Shown here piece by piece: positions 1 through 13,600 of a stretch of DNA of 64,000 nucleotides. The notes under the pieces were generated by a model. It did no database searches. It was not told the origin of the DNA and saw only the letters and a program-made list of their open reading frames with translations. Every line of letters begins with the position of its first letter. Position 1 is the stretch's first letter. This stretch comes from Meconema thalassinum (lineage: Eukaryota; Arthropoda; Insecta; Orthoptera; Tettigoniidae). The stretch lies in NCBI GenBank assembly GCA_946902985.2, contig OX336397.1, forward strand, positions 185,074,813-185,138,812. The letters are read 5' to 3'. A program made the position numbers and the translations under genes.

Positions 1-3000
1 GCTAAGGTAATTTGCTACTTGTTGCTGAGGTTACTTGCTTCTTGTTGTTGTGGTAACTTGCTGCTTGTTGCTGTGGTAACTTGCTGCTTATTGCTGTGGT
101 AACTTGCTACTTGATGCTATGATAACTTGCTATGTGTTGCTATGGTAACTTGCTACGTTTTGCTGCGGTAACTTGCTGCTTGTTGCTATGATAACTTGTT
201 ACATGTTGACATGGTAACTTGCTTCTTGTCGCTAAGGTAATTTGCTACTTGTTCCTGTGGTAACTTGCTTCTTGTTGATGTGGTAACTTGCTTCTTTTTG
301 CTGTGGTAACTTGCTACTTGTTGCTATGATAACTTGCTGCTTGTTGACATGGTAACTTGCTACTTGTTGCCATGGTAACTTGCTAATTGTTGTCATGATA
401 ACTTGCTTCTTGTTGCTGTGGTAACTTGCTTCTTGTTGCTGTGGTAACTTGCTACATGTTGACATGGTAACTTGCTTCTTATTGCTGTGGTAACTTGCTA
501 CATGTTGACATGGTAACTTGCTACATGTTGACATGGTAACTTGCTACTTTTTGCTGTGGTAACTTGCTGCATGTTGCTATGATAACTTGCTACATGTTGC
601 CATGGTAACTTGCTACATGTTGACATGGTTACGTGCTACATGTTGACATGGTAACTTGCTACTTGTTGTCATGATAACTTGCCTCTTGTTGTCATGGTAA
701 CTTGCTACTTGTTGACATTAAACTTGCTTTTTGTTGCCGAGGTAACTTGCTACATGTTGACATGGTATCTTGCTACATGTTTACATGGTAACTTCCTATT
801 TGTTGTCATGATAACTTGCTTCTTGTTTTCATGGTAACTTGCTACATGTTGACATGATTACTTGCTACTTGTTGTCATGAAAACTTGCTTCTGTTGACAT
901 GGTAACTTGCTACATGTGGACATGGTAACTTGCTACATGTTGCTATGGTAACTTGCTACGTGTTGCTGTGGTAACTTGCTGCTTGTTGCTATGATAACTT
1001 GCTACATGTTGACATGGTAACTTGCTACTTGTTGCTAAGGTAATTTGCTACTTGTTGCTGAGGTAACTTGCTTCTTGTTGCTGTGGTAACTTGCTGCTTG
1101 TTGCTGTGGTAACTTGCTGCTAGTTGCTGTGGTAACTTGCTACTTGTTACTATGATAACTTGCTAAATGTTGACATGGTAACTTTCAACTTGTAGCCGTG
1201 GGAACTTGCTACATGTTGTCATGACAACTTGCTTCTTGTTGCTATGGTAACTTGCTGCTTTTTGCTGTGGTAACTTGCTGCTTGTTGCTATGATAACTTG
1301 CTATATGTTGCTATGGTAACTTGCTACGTTTTGCTGCGGTAACTTGCTGCTTGTTGCTATGATAACTTGTTACATGTAGACATGGTAACTTGCTACTTGT
1401 TGCTATGATAACTTGCTTCTTGTTGCTGTGGTAACTTGCTTCTTGTTGCTGTGGTAACTTGCTACATGTTGACATGGTAACTTGCTTCTTATTGCTGTGG
1501 TAACTTGCTACATGTTGACATGGTAACTTGCTACATGTTGACATGGTAACTTGCTACTTGTTGCTGTGGTAACTTGCTGCTTGTTGCTATGATAACTTGC
1601 TACATGTTGACATGGTAACTTGCTACATGTTGACATCGTAACGTGCTACATGTTGACATGGTAACTTGCTACTTGTCGTCATGATAACTTGCCTCTTGTT
1701 GTCATGGTAACTTGCTACTTGTTGACATTAAACTTGCTTCTTGTTGCCGAGGTAACTTGCTACATGTTGACATGGTATCTTGCTACATGTTTACATGGTA
1801 ACTTCCTATTTGTTGTCATGATAACTTGCTTCTTGTTGTCATGGTAACTTGCTACATGTTGACATGATTACTTGCTACTTGTTGTCATGATAACTTGCTT
1901 CTGTTGACATGGTAACTTGCTACATGTTGACATGGTAACTTGCTTCTTGTTGCTGTGGTAACTTGCTACATGTTGACATGGTAACTTGCTACTTGTTGCC
2001 ATGGTAACTTGCTACTTGTTGTCATGATAAATGCTTCGTGTTGCTATGATAACTTGCTACATGTTGACATGGTAAACTTGCTACTTGTTGACATGGTAAC
2101 TTGCTACTTGTTGCTAAGGTATTTTGCAATTTGTTGCTGTGGTAACTTGCTACTTGTTGACATGGTAACTTGCTACTTGTTGCCATGGTAACTTGCTACT
2201 TGTTGTCATGATAAATGCTTCGTGTTGCTATGATAACTTGCTACATGTTGACATGGTAAACTTGCTACTTGTTGACATGGTAACTTGCTACTTGTTGCTA
2301 AGGTAATTTGCTATTTGTTGCTGTGGTAACTTGCTACTTGTTGACATGGTAACTTGCTACATGTTGACATGGTAAATTGCTACTTGTTGCTAAGGTAAAT
2401 TGCTGCTTGTTGCTGTGGTAACTTGCTGCTTGTTGCTATGATAAGTTGCTACATGTTGACATGGTAACTTGCTACTTTCTGACATGGTAACTTCTATTTG
2501 TTGCCAAGGTAATTTGCTGCTTGTTGCTGTGGTAACTTGCTGCTTGTTGCTATGATAACTTGCTACATGTTGACATGGTAACTTGCTACTTGTTGACATG
2601 GTAACTTGCTAATTGTTTCTAAGGTAATTTGCTACTTGTTGCTGTGGTAACTTGCTGCTTGTTGCTATGATAACTTGCTACAGGTTGACATGGTAACTTG
2701 CTACTTGTTGCTAAAGTAATTTGCTACTTGTTGCTGAGGTAACTTGCTGCTTGTCGCCATGGTAACTTGTTACTTGTTTCCATGTTAATTGTCTACTTTT
2801 TCCATGGTAAGTTGCTGCTTGTTGACATGGTAATTTTTTACTTGTTGCCATGGTAATATTCTACTTGTTGCCATGGTAACTTGCTACTGGTTGACATGGT
2901 AACTTGTCACTTATTGCCTTGGTAACTTGCAACTTGTAGCCATGATATCTTGCTACATGTTGCCATGGTAACTCGCTACTTGTTGTCATGGTAACCTGCA

Positions 3001-4499
3001 ACTTGTTGCCATGGTAACTTGCTAGTTGTTGCCATGGAAACTTGCCTTTTTGTTGCCTTTTAAATTTTCTACTTGTTGCTATGGTAACTTGCTACTTTTT
3101 GCAATGGAAACTTGCTATTGGTTGCCAAGGTTACTTGCTACTTGCTGCTATGGTAACTTGCTACTTGTTGCCAAGGTAACTTGTTACTTGTTGCCATGGT
3201 AACTGGCTACTTGTTGACATGGTAATTTGCTACTTGTTGATATGGTAACTTGCTACTTTTTGCCATGGTAACTTGCTACTTGTTGCCATGGTAATTTTCT
3301 ACTTCTTGCCATGGTAACTTGCTAAATTCTGCCATGGTGACTTGCAACTTGTTGCCGTGGTAACTTGCTACCTTTTGCTATGGTAACTTGCTACTTGTTG
3401 CCATCGTAACTTGCTAAATTCTGCCATGGTAACTTGCTACTTGTTGCCATGGTAACTTGGTACTTGTTGCCATGGTAATTTTCTACTTGTTGCCATGGTA
3501 ACTTGCTACTTGTTGACATGGTAACTTGTTACTTATTGCCATGGTAACATTCTACTTGTTGCCATGTTTACTTGCTACTTGTTGACATGGGAACATGTAA
3601 CTTGTTGACATGGTAACTTGTTACTTGTGGCCATGGTAACTTGCTACTTGTTGCTATGGTAACTTGCTACTTGTTGCCATGGTGACTTGCTACTTGTTGC
3701 TATGGTAACTTGCTACTTGTTGCCATGGTAACTTACTTGCTACTTGTTGCCATGGTAACTTGCTACTTGTTGCTATGGTAACTTGCTACATGTTGCCATG
3801 GTAACTCGCTACTTGATGCCATGGAATCTTGCCTTTTTGTTGCCTTGTAAATTTTCTACTTGTTGCTATGGTAACTTGCTACTTTTTGCCATGGAAACTT
3901 GCTATTCGTTGCTAAGGTAACTAGCTACTTGTTAATATGGTAACTTGTTGCCTAGGAAACTTGCTATTTGTTGCCATGTTAACTTGCTACATGTTGTCAT
4001 GGTTTAGTTCTACTTGTTACCATGGTAACTTGCTACTTGTTGCCATGGAAACTTGTTACTAGTTGTCATGGTGACTTGCAACTTGTTGCCATGGTAACTT
4101 GCTACTTCTTGCTATGGTAACTTGCTACTTGTTGCCATGGAAACTTGCTACTTTTTGCTATGGTAACTTGCTACTTGTTGCCATGGAAACTTGCCTTTTT
4201 GTTGGCATGTAAATATGCTACTTGTTGTTATGGTAACTTGGTAATTTTTACCATGGAAACTTGCTATTGGTTGCCAAGGTAACTTGCTACTTGTTGCTAT
4301 GGTAACTTGCTGCATGATGCCATGGAAACTTACTATTTTTTTGCCATGTTAACTTGCTACTTGTTGCCATGGTAAACATCTACTTGTTACCATGGTAACT
4401 TGCTAATTGTTGCCAAGGTAAGTTGTTACTAGTTGTCATGGTGACTTGCAACTTCTTGCCATGGTAACATGCTACTTGTTGTCATGGTAACTCTCTACT
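1..4499. repeat. 23-bp minisatellite array (about 195 units) with higher-order repeats
   Basis: The block is a tandem array of a 23-bp unit of the form GGTAACTTGCTACTTGTTGC plus a variable 3-bp end. From 1 to about 2,900 the units are a mixture of GTTGCTGTGG, GTTGACATGG and GTTGCTATGA variants; from about 2,900 to the end they are mostly GTTGCCATGG. Variant order repeats: the pattern at position 1 recurs at 1,034, and a marker run at 731 recurs at 1,741, so blocks of 44-45 units (1,010-1,033 bp) were duplicated. A second duplication of 184 bp (8 units) is seen at 2,021 versus 2,205. The left edge is cut by the window; the right edge breaks sharply near 4,499. Open frames seen in the array are by-products of the period (three units are 69 nt) and are not genes. 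Confidence 0.97.
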
Positions 4500-5690
4500 A
4501 GGTATCGAAATTTTCAACACGCTAATTCCAGATAGACCTCCAGACCAAAGCATATCCATTTTAAAAGACCACGATAACACACATCTCTCCTGAGTACATC
4601 GCGGTGTGTTGTTTGCTATGTGATTGTCATCTTGCCTAATTGCAGTCAGTGTTCAACGATTTGAATATGGAAGGTGTATGGACAGAGGAGGTCGCAATGC
4701 TAACTGATGATAGGGGCCATAGTAGTTTGTGCTGTCTAAAATACCATAAATAAATTACTATCAAGAACAGAACAATCCCAAACAAAATGCCCACAAAACA
4801 TTAAGCACGATGCTGCAGATCACCTTGATGTTCCGCCCTGATAAGGACAATTACATAACACCCAGCCAATTTTGCCTGTACTAACAGAAATGAACTGATA
4901 TTACAATGATTTCTCAAAGGAAAATTCGCACACTTAAGTCAGCACCACCTAGGCGTTCTGACCTACCAGAAGTGGGTTGTTATACCTAAGGCTAATTTCA
5001 GCAATGTCCCATATACGGTACTTCTTTGCTGCTAAGTTTCGTTGTTATTGCGCAATTACTTCTGAATGATTCACTATCAACTTACTGTACAATATTAGGG
5101 AATTCATTAGTTTGAGGCGGTCATTCTGCCGTGAAAATTCAATGTCGCTGTTACTATGCTTTAGGCTTTCGATATACCACAGGTTTTAACCTTATGACTA
5201 ATTTTCGTAATTTTTGTTAAAATGTATAAAGTGTTATCTATTTGAAATAAAAACCATTTCAGGATGGCCACTACATGGTCTATTCACTGTGACTAACCCA
5301 ACTGACGCATCTAACATATTACTCCTATTCTAGGCCTGCTATGTTCCACCTTATTTGTGCCAGAACATCCTGAGTTAATCTTTTGACTCGTGCAAGGTTT
5401 GTGTTACTTACACAATATTTATTTCAGAGTTGTCGATTATAATGTTCTAATAGTTCACGCAGCCACCAACTTGAAAGTATGGAAAGTCTATTATTTAGCT
5501 TTCGCCATACAAGGCTACACATACGGTCATACCTTGTCACTAATTATCTCTCCTGTAGATGTTAAGTACGGTATTGATAATTATGTATTTTATTGTTTTA
5601 TAATATCAAGATAAAGTCTCAACGTTGGTAACAGAGTGTCCCTATTTAAATGTATCGTAATGAGAAGAGTAGGATATATAGCGCTGTTCT
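4500..5690. other. Non-repetitive stretch, no gene recognised
   Basis: About 1.2 kb of AT-rich single-copy-looking DNA between the minisatellite and the CCTAA-rich repeats. The longest open frame (about 74 codons, plus strand, 5,390-5,614) has no recognisable motif and no coding-like context. I see no RNA gene or mobile-element terminus. Confidence 0.5.
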
Positions 5691-5699
5691 GGCGCCACT

Positions 5700-5875
5700 G
5701 CCACCGCTCCACCGCCAAGATGGCGGCCGTGGCTTAAGTTAACCTAACAAGATGGTGGCCATAGCTTAACTAAACCTAGCCTAACCTAACAAGATGGAGG
5801 CAGTATGTTAACTTAACCTAGCTTAACCTAACAAAATGACAGTCGTAGATTAACTTAACCTAGCCTGACGGGGCA
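5700..5875. repeat. Four degenerate 33-42-bp repeats with CCTAA-type cores
   Basis: Units beginning AAGATGG or AAAATGA start at 5,716, 5,749, 5,791 and 5,833. Each is followed by TTAAC/CCTAAC runs, the complement of the insect TTAGG telomere repeat but heavily diverged. Confidence 0.75.
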
Positions 5876-5999
5876 GAACCGCCCAAAATCCACTACTGCA
5901 CATTTTTTGTCCTAAGGACCAGAAATTTAGTTGTCCTTTCATTTACGTTAAACAAGCATTTTTCTAACATTCTTAGGCAATTTTGAAAATAGGACTTTT

Positions 6000-6420
6000 T
6001 TCAAAAAAATGAAAATAATGTAATGTTTTGTTCTAACGATAAAGGACTTAAAGAACATTTGTTTGAGTCTAGATATGACATTTTAGATTGATTGTTTTTC
6101 AAAATATCGCCTACTTTCCAAATTGAACTATTTCGGATTCTGTCTCAGGGACCTGGGACTTGGTTTGTTGGTAGAGGCGGTAACGACCTGTCATTTTTGT
6201 CCAACACACTTTCTTGTAAAATTCCTAGTTTTCAAAATATAACCCATTTTTAAAATTGAATATTTTTGGAAAAACTTGCAAAAATCCATGTTTTGTTCTA
6301 ACGATTAAGGACATAAAAGCCATTAGTCTGAGTCTATATATGACTTTTTAGGATGATTAGTTTTCAAAATATAGTCTACTTTCCAAATATTTTTTGTAAA
6401 AATTTGTAGAATATAATATA
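6000..6420. repeat. Diverged direct duplication, 265-bp offset
   Basis: The segment beginning GTTTTGTTCTAACG at 6,025 recurs at 6,290. It is followed in both copies by AAGGAC, a TGAGTCTA block, ATGAC-TTTTAG, and TTTTCAAAATAT with CTACTTTCCAAAT. Both copies are AT-rich and non-coding. Confidence 0.8.
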
Positions 6421-6767
6421 ATATTTTTTTTGACTGAGAGTGAGATAGACGTAGGTGTTGGAGTTAGCATATGACTTTATATGATTTTTAGTTAAAACAT
6501 ATAGCCTGCTTTCCCAATTCACCTCCTTTAGAAAAATAAATTAAAAATATTACTTTTTTGACTAGGCGTTGGGATGGAAGTAAGAGTAAGAGTTGAGAGT
6601 CAATGATTAACCTTAGAGTACTTTGGAATTTTGGAATTTTAGTGTGTTGTTGTTGCTTACAAACATGGCAGTAAGCATTGTGCTGCAATAAAAATGGCTG
6701 AGATACTTTCCAAGACCAAGAGAAAAATCCACTAAATACATTGACAAAAATAACTTGTCAAATAAAT

Positions 6768-6870
6768 CAACACAAAAGCCAATAGCCTAGATAAACCAAC
6801 ACAAAAGCCAACACAAAAGCCAACATAAATGCCAACACAAAAGCCAACACATAAACCAATACATAAGCCG
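6768..6870. repeat. Short minisatellite, AACACAAAAGCC-type unit
   Basis: About seven imperfect tandem units of 12-16 bp with the core AACACAAAAGCC or AACATAAATGCC. Nothing else is seen in the flanks (6,420-6,768 and 6,870-7,050). Confidence 0.85.
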
Positions 6871-7052
6871 AATTTAAAATGTTAAACATTTGTATAGTAT
6901 TACATTTTCGGTAATGCATTATTCCCATACATGTGCACTATTCAACTTTTTGTTACATTACTTAAACAAGATATATTTGAATTAAACGATAAAGCAAACC
7001 CGCTGTGCGTATTGTTAGTGCTAAGAACCATTGCGCCCATTATTCACAAGCA

Positions 7053-7140
7053 TGCTAGTAGTTGAGTGAGTTCTGATATCCACCGCTAGGTAGCAAGCTA
7101 GTAGTTGAGTGAGTTCTGATATCCACCGCTAGATAGCAGT
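7053..7140. repeat. 44-bp tandem duplication
   Basis: GCTAGTAGTTGAGTGAGTTC starts at 7,053 and again at 7,097. Both copies continue through a GATATCCACCGCTAG block with one substitution. Confidence 0.9.
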
Positions 7141-7259
7141 AGCTTACTTTGTGTGTTGCATGTGACTATCTCGCAAGGTTTGACTGCGTGAAAAACGTGC
7201 TTGTATATACTTTGTATATAAACTCAAAATACAATTAACCATTAAGTGTACAGAACTAA

Positions 7260-7840
7260 TATGTATATCCTTGTCTAGGGTATATAAGGGACCTTAGCAA
7301 TAAAGACTGTTTAACCTACCGGTGTACAGCCTTGTCATATGCAGTAAGCAGTTGATAGCCTTGACAAGGGTATAAGAATATTGTCAGTTCAGTTTTTACA
7401 TAGTGAAAGACTGTCTCACCCACTAGTGTACAGCCTTGTCATGCGCAGTAAGTAGCTGTTGGTTCTGACTATGGTATATTAGAGGACCCTTAACAAGAAT
7501 ATTCTCAGTTGACTACTACCTCTCACATTGTTCACATTGTGAAGGATCGTCTCACTGACCAGTCTACAGCCTTGTCATGTATGCAGTAAGCAGCTCTTGG
7601 CCTTGACAAGGTTTTATTAGTGGACCCTTAGCAACAATATCATCAGTTAACTACTACCTCTCACAGTGATCACATCGTGAAAGACCGTCTCACTCACCTG
7701 TGTACAGCCTTGTACTACGCAGTAAGTGGCTGTTATCCTTTGTCTAGGGTATATTAGGGGACCTCTCACAGTGTTTACTTCGTGAAATACCGTCTCACTG
7801 ACCAGTCTACAGTCTTGTCATACACAGTAAGCAGCTGTTG
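7260..7840. repeat. Irregular 105-138-bp tandem array with TATA-like modules, upstream of the DNA polymerase relic
   Basis: The marker ACAGCCTTGTCAT, or a close variant, occurs at about 7,326, 7,430, 7,566, 7,704 and 7,809. Each unit carries a cassette in the order AGTAAGCAGCTG, a GGGTATATNAG-like stretch followed by GGACC, then CTCTCAC, GTGAAAGACCGTCTCAC. The first TATA-like site (GGGTATATAAGGGACC near 7,278) is the best match to a eukaryotic TATA box. The last unit ends about 20 bp before the first ATG of the polymerase relic. That the array is the promoter or terminal region of the viral-type element is inference only. Confidence 0.8.
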
Positions 7841-7859
7841 GCAGAAAACAACATCCGTA

Positions 7860-10681
7860 ATGGAAGAAATTAATCCAAGCTATATGTGTAAAGAGAGTGG
7901 AAAACTTTTCATAAGAAAGCGTCACGAAATATCGTGTGGTGAATTTCATGAGTACAAAACTTGGAGCAGTAAAATTAACAATGCCTAGAATGGACGTCGC
8001 CACGAAGAATGTTATAATGTTATGTCTGCAGCTAAAAGACAAAAACTGAGACTACAACACATTACCTGCTCTCAATGGTTCCTGATAATAATGGACTCAC
8101 TGAATGTGAACGTCTTTTCAAGTTCGTCTTAAGTCGTATTTTATACGTTGTGATACATGTAAGGATTTAAATTCATACCTTAAAGAGTCCAAACAGCAAA
8201 TAATCCATGCAATACAGAAGGAGCAAGCAACGCACAAGTCAATAAAAGATAATCTTGTGGCTGAATGTAGATTCATTTATACATCTACCAATAAAATTAC
8301 AGATCGGGCTTATAAAACATGTAATCAGGCCATATTTTTGGAAACAGACTTAAGTAGTTTCTTGCAAACACAATTTACAAAGTTAACTACAGAAATGGAG
8401 GAATCTGAGCTGAAAGGCAGTAATTGGGCTATGTTAGCAGTTGAAGGAGTACGATTAAAAATAATAGGTATAATCCCTTGCGTGGAAGTACATATATCCC
8501 ATTACCAGCAGCAATAAAAGCAAGATAAGCCTGCATTAATCCTCAAAACTTGAAAGAGGAAAGGTGTTTTATGTATGCCATTTTAGCAAAACTGGTTAAA
8601 AGGAAAGCTCAACGCATTAGTAAATACAAGGACCTGGAAAACAAGTATGATTATTCAGTAATATCGTTTCCTACATCACTAGCTGACTTTCCCAAATTTG
8701 AAAAAGCCAACAACATATCCATTAATGTATTTGAACTGGAAGAAGACAACAAACTGTTTCCTCTAAAGGTTGTGGATCAAGAGCTAGAAGACTATCGTGA
8801 CCTTCTTCTGCTAAGTTCTTCATCCGTCCAGAACCACTACGTCTTTATCAAAGATTTTGATAAACTAGTAGGACATCAGCTCACCAACTATGAACATAAA
8901 ATATTTACGTGTAAACGGTGTTTTACTCACTTTGAAAATCGATATGGTCAACAAGGAATGAATAAATTGAAAGATCATAGTGATGTGTGTGTCCTGCATG
9001 ACATTGCTAGGGTTGAAATGCCTATTAAAAACCCAATTTTCAAATTCCTACAAGTGGAAAAAGTTCTTAGAATACCTTACGTTATCTATGCAGATTCCGA
9101 AAGTATACTCTTACCATATCAAACATGTCTACCTAATCCTGAGGCAAGTTATACAGTGTCATACCAGAATCATGTTCCTATGAGCTTTGGTATATATGTT
9201 AAACCCTCACCAGCTGTGGAACACCTAAAGACAAACCTTTCAAGCCAACCTCTCATTTATCGTGGACCTGATGCTGCAGAAAAGTTTATGGACGGTTTGA
9301 TGTCAATGGCTAATGAAATTCATCGCCTTTACAGCTTATATGATCCAAAGGCTTTAACCCAGGATCAAGAAGCAGAGTTCCAATGATCTGAAACCTGTTA
9401 TTTGTGTCATAAAACATTTACCAAAGAGGACTGGAAAGTTCGAGATCATTGCCATATTACAGGTGAATACCGTGGAAGTGCTGACAATAACTGTAATTTA
9501 AGGTGTAAAACACGTAACCCCGTTTCTTTATCTTTACATAATATGAGTGGATATGATGCAAACTTTATTGTAAATCAATTGGGATGTACTACTGAGAAAG
9601 TGGATGTTATTCCTTACTCCAAAGAAAAGTACATTTCTTTCACCAAATATGCGTGAAATATTAAGCTTCGATTTGTGGATACGTTTCGATTTATGCCGAG
9701 TAGTTTGGAAAACTTAGTTTCCAACTTCACATCATACCCTGAAACAGACAAGTACTTTGGGGAAAAAATGCAATGCCCATGACTCGTAAAGGGGTATTTT
9801 GTTATGACTACATTCACTCATGGGAAAAGTTAAGTGAAACGTGTTTACCTCCAAAAGAAGCATTCTTTAACAAACTAAGCCAAGAAGATGTAAGTAAAGA
9901 AGACCTCTACCTAATTTTGGGTGTACTCCTTCTTGCACACAGCTTTGAAACGTTTAGAAACAAAGCACTAGAAACACAACAAGTGGATGCTGCACACCTT
10001 TTTACTTCGCCTGGTTTAAGTTTCGAGGCAATGTTTCTTTACACTGGAATTGAACTGGAAATGCTACAGGATTACGATCAGATTCTTTTAATAGATTCTG
10101 CAATACGTGGAGGCATATGCCAGGTGTCTCAACGGTATGCTGAAGCTAACAATAAATACATGGAAACCTATGATTCTGAGAAACCATCGCAGTTTATTAC
10201 CTATGATGATGCCAACAACCAATAAGGGTGGGCAATGTGCCACTCCCTTCCTTATGGCGGTTTTCAGTGGGTTTCTCCAGATACTGTTGATCTAGAAACA
10301 CTGAAGGAAGACGACCCTGTTGGATATATTCTAGACGTTGATGTTGATTACCCATTTGACCTTCATGATCTACACAACGATTTACTTTCCCTACCATAGT
10401 GTACACAACCTAAGGATTCGTCTCTCAAAAAAGTATTTCCTCATCTTGGAAATCGAAGGCGGTATGTTGTTCCTTACATGGCACTAGATCTTGGACTAAA
10501 ATTGGTAAAAATTCACCGTGTGTTAAAGTTTAAACAAAGACCTTGGGTAAAGGCATACGTTGATTTTAATATCAAACTTAGAAAACAACCCAAAAATGAT
10601 TTTGAGAAAAATCTGTACAAATTATTTAACAATGCCATTTTTGGAAAACAATGGAAAATATTCGTAAAAGAATAGACATAC
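7860..10681 (+). pseudogene. Protein-primed family B DNA polymerase relic (Polinton/adintovirus type), 5' part
   Basis: This is the decayed N-terminal and central part of a DNA_pol_B_2-type polymerase, the protein-primed replicase of Polinton/Maverick and adintovirus elements, present in arthropod genomes as integrated copies. Seen directly: a zinc-finger-like start at 7,860 with one expected Cys replaced by Ser; a helical N-terminal region to about 8,520; a finger of the form CKRC-x9-H-x-CVLH near 8,910-9,000; the exonuclease motif YADSES at about 9,085; a VRDHCHITGEYRG motif at 9,435; HNMSGYDANF at 9,538; and FNNAIFGK at 10,626. The frame is broken near 8,000-8,050, 8,517-8,550, 9,385 (TGA), 9,655, 10,225, 10,400 and 10,645. 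It therefore cannot make a full polymerase. No integrase, ATPase or capsid gene is visible beside it. It continues after the insert at 14,322. Confidence 0.88.
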
Positions 10682-13600
10682 TGAGCCCGCCTAGGCTCAT
10701 GTGGTTAATATTTCTTTGAGAGCATACTCACGGCACATGCTCTGTTCGATAGAACGCGCCCTGAAGCTTCCTAGTGAACAATCCGCTATTTTGACTTCGG
10801 CGAGGACAGCTTATTATCTTCCTAGAGGTATATTACCTACAATTTTAATATCACATATCTCAGGATCATGCCATATTTAATTCTGCATAATTTACCATCT
10901 TCTATGCCTTTGGAAATGGAAAATAATATTTTTGGTAAGGGTATTTTCACCACAGACACGCGGTGGGTGAAGTAATTTGTCGCTAAATGACTTAACCTCT
11001 TCCGTGGAATCAGAAAGCAGTTCCTAGCTGCAACACACCGTCTTTAGAGTCCGTCGTGACTGCACGTGTTGTGACATTTGTCCGTCTTATAGACGAAGGC
11101 CACGTTTAGCGTGATTCTATACCCCAGAATTGGTAGGATTATTGTCTGCAGCCATCGAGCTGAGTGCTACGATAAATTTCAGCGAAAAGTATTTATTTCA
11201 GCCGTGCAAGGCTAGTACTTCGCTATTTAGTAAGTGTGGAATTGATTTGTGTGAGTTTAACTTTTTCACGAGACCACGAGGACCGTCTAAAATCATACCG
11301 GAAATATTAAGGCTACAGCCACGTTTTATAGCCCAGTCGATGCTGTTAATATATTTAACGATGGTAAAGCTACGCATCGCACGTTTTATATTATGATTAC
11401 GCAGAATTGTAGTGATCCAAATAAGTGTAGAATCTGTGAGGAATACCACGTGTATCACAAAGCCTGTGGCAGGTAAAGCAGATCCATTTATCAATCACCT
11501 GCAACCTCAAAGCCAGTGATAGCTTACATACTACGTGAATTAATAATAGAAGCAGTGATATTAATTGCCATGATGCAACTTAAATCGTGCCACCTGATTA
11601 CCATATTCCAACATCGACGTGAGGCCGTCGAGATGGAGTAACTCCTTATGTAGAGGGAGGACCCGATGAAATAATCCACAACACCATGGGAATGTTTAAC
11701 CAGCACCCTGATGTACAAGCCGTGTACGAGATAAAGGAGCTAGATGACAGGCAAGGACCATTGGCCTTATCCATAAATATGCCTGGGAAAATGGAGGTAT
11801 ATTACCCCTTCCAACGGGAAGTTTGGAAGGTGATTAACATTAAGCCGTAATCGTAAGTCCTGTACCTTCATAACTGTACAAGGTTTGTCCAGGGGGAGGT
11901 AACTTTGATGTATTTAGCCGAAACTACGATATTTGACCACTTAGGCAGGATTAGTACATTTTTCTTCTTGGCACTGGAACAATCATTAGTTAGACACCAA
12001 ACCCGTGTTCTATACGGCAAGGTGCACATTTATCTGTACGTATTTTAAGTGTAATGATAAGCCAGCCTGGCGAAGGCTGTATTTTATATCATGTAAAATA
12101 CATCGTCAAACAGAAGTTGTAGACTTCTGATACGTAGGGAGCACCCTATACTTTAGGCCCCTTATTTTTAGTTGAAAACACATTTTACCGTATCATTTCT
12201 CAGTCGACAGATGCTGAAACATTTTTTGTACACTTTATTTGACATTTTCGTGAGTAACATTTACTACGTGAAGTTCCTGGAAGGAACGAACCCATATACA
12301 ATAAGATTGGTGGGTAAAAATCTACATCGTATCATTTCAAACATCACAGCAGAAGTTAGATATTGTTATTTTGTTTATGAATGTGCCAAGCCATGCACAT
12401 AAACCCACGTGTTCAATGAAATGGATGAGTGACATATCTGCCAAAGTCAGTGTAGCTAGGTTGCACGAGTGTAGAGTCTTTATTTTACTCTTCTTTGGAA
12501 TCATTGCAAAGTTATATGTGCTGAAAGGGTAAAACATTTTACGAAACACTCTTAGGGAAGTGATAATATATTTGAATGCCATCTGCAAAGACACCAGGAC
12601 TTTATTTCGTGCCTCTGTTAGATAAAAATGAACAGTTTTGTAACGCAACTTATATGAAGCCAAACCGAACTCATTGCTGTGTAGAGGGCTTGTTTGACAC
12701 GCAAAAGCTAGTGATAGAAACCTGTTACTACCTGAAATGCAAAGCGAGACGACTACATTGACTTGTTTATACCGATAATTTACGTCACAATCATAGGAAT
12801 TTGAAGGTCAGTGTCATCAATTATAACCATGCTTTGGGAACAGCTACGTGAACTGTGGAACACCTGTTATTTTGTTTACCACTTTTAAGAAGTGAGGGAG
12901 TTTTCGCTAACACGAATTCCTTAAATATTTGAGCTGATGAAAGTGAATCATCTAGCGTGTTGTAAGAATCGTTTAAACTACATGTTAATTGACCCAGTTT
13001 TTGTATACATTCAGGCTAGCTTATGTTATTGTGGTGTCTGTGAACACATTATGGTATTAGGCAGGACGGATTAAAGTCCGCCTTATTGTTGGTTTATTCC
13101 GGCGTCTATTTGAGCTGCGGCCAAGGCGACCGATGATATTTGCGAGCAATTGGTGTAAGACGCGCCTGTGTTATTGTTGCCTTATAGAAGTCATATTCTT
13201 GGAATGAATCTCAAGTGAGATCACATGCTGCCGATGAATGGTGTCCTAAACTAAATCATCTAATACAATGTTTAAACCTTCTGATAAATCAAAGCATAAT
13301 TATCCTAAATCGACGGATTAATTACTTGAATAATTACAGCCATTAATTTTTTGCAATCATTTGCTTCTTATTGATTGACACCGTGATTTCGAATCATTTC
13401 CAGTGGAGATGACATTTAAATGAGCTGACACTGTTTTATTTTCGACGACATGAATCTTTCGGGACCAGTAGTCATTAACTTATGGCCCGCGTGATCAAAG
13501 CTTGTAAGTCACAGTGCTGATTGCGCGTTGCCGACCTAATTTACACACTTGAGATGACGACTGAGTACAAGGAGTATCTCAGATTTTAAAGGCGGGCTAG

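Noticed and set aside
232..1544. Open frames on the minus strand (about 77-100 codons) encoding 23-residue repeats
   Set aside because: They are a by-product of a 23-bp period (three units equal 69 nt) where variant units happen to lack the TAG. No start context, no splice sites, and they end at ordinary units.
1..4499. CRISPR-like appearance of regular short repeats
   Set aside because: Units are contiguous with no unique spacers, and the whole window is eukaryotic.
5390..5614. 74-codon plus-strand open frame in the unique stretch
   Set aside because: Length is within chance for AT-rich DNA; no motif, splice or promoter support.
8980..9183. Overlapping open frames on either strand within the DNA polymerase relic
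   Set aside because: Shadows of the polymerase frame; no motif of their own.
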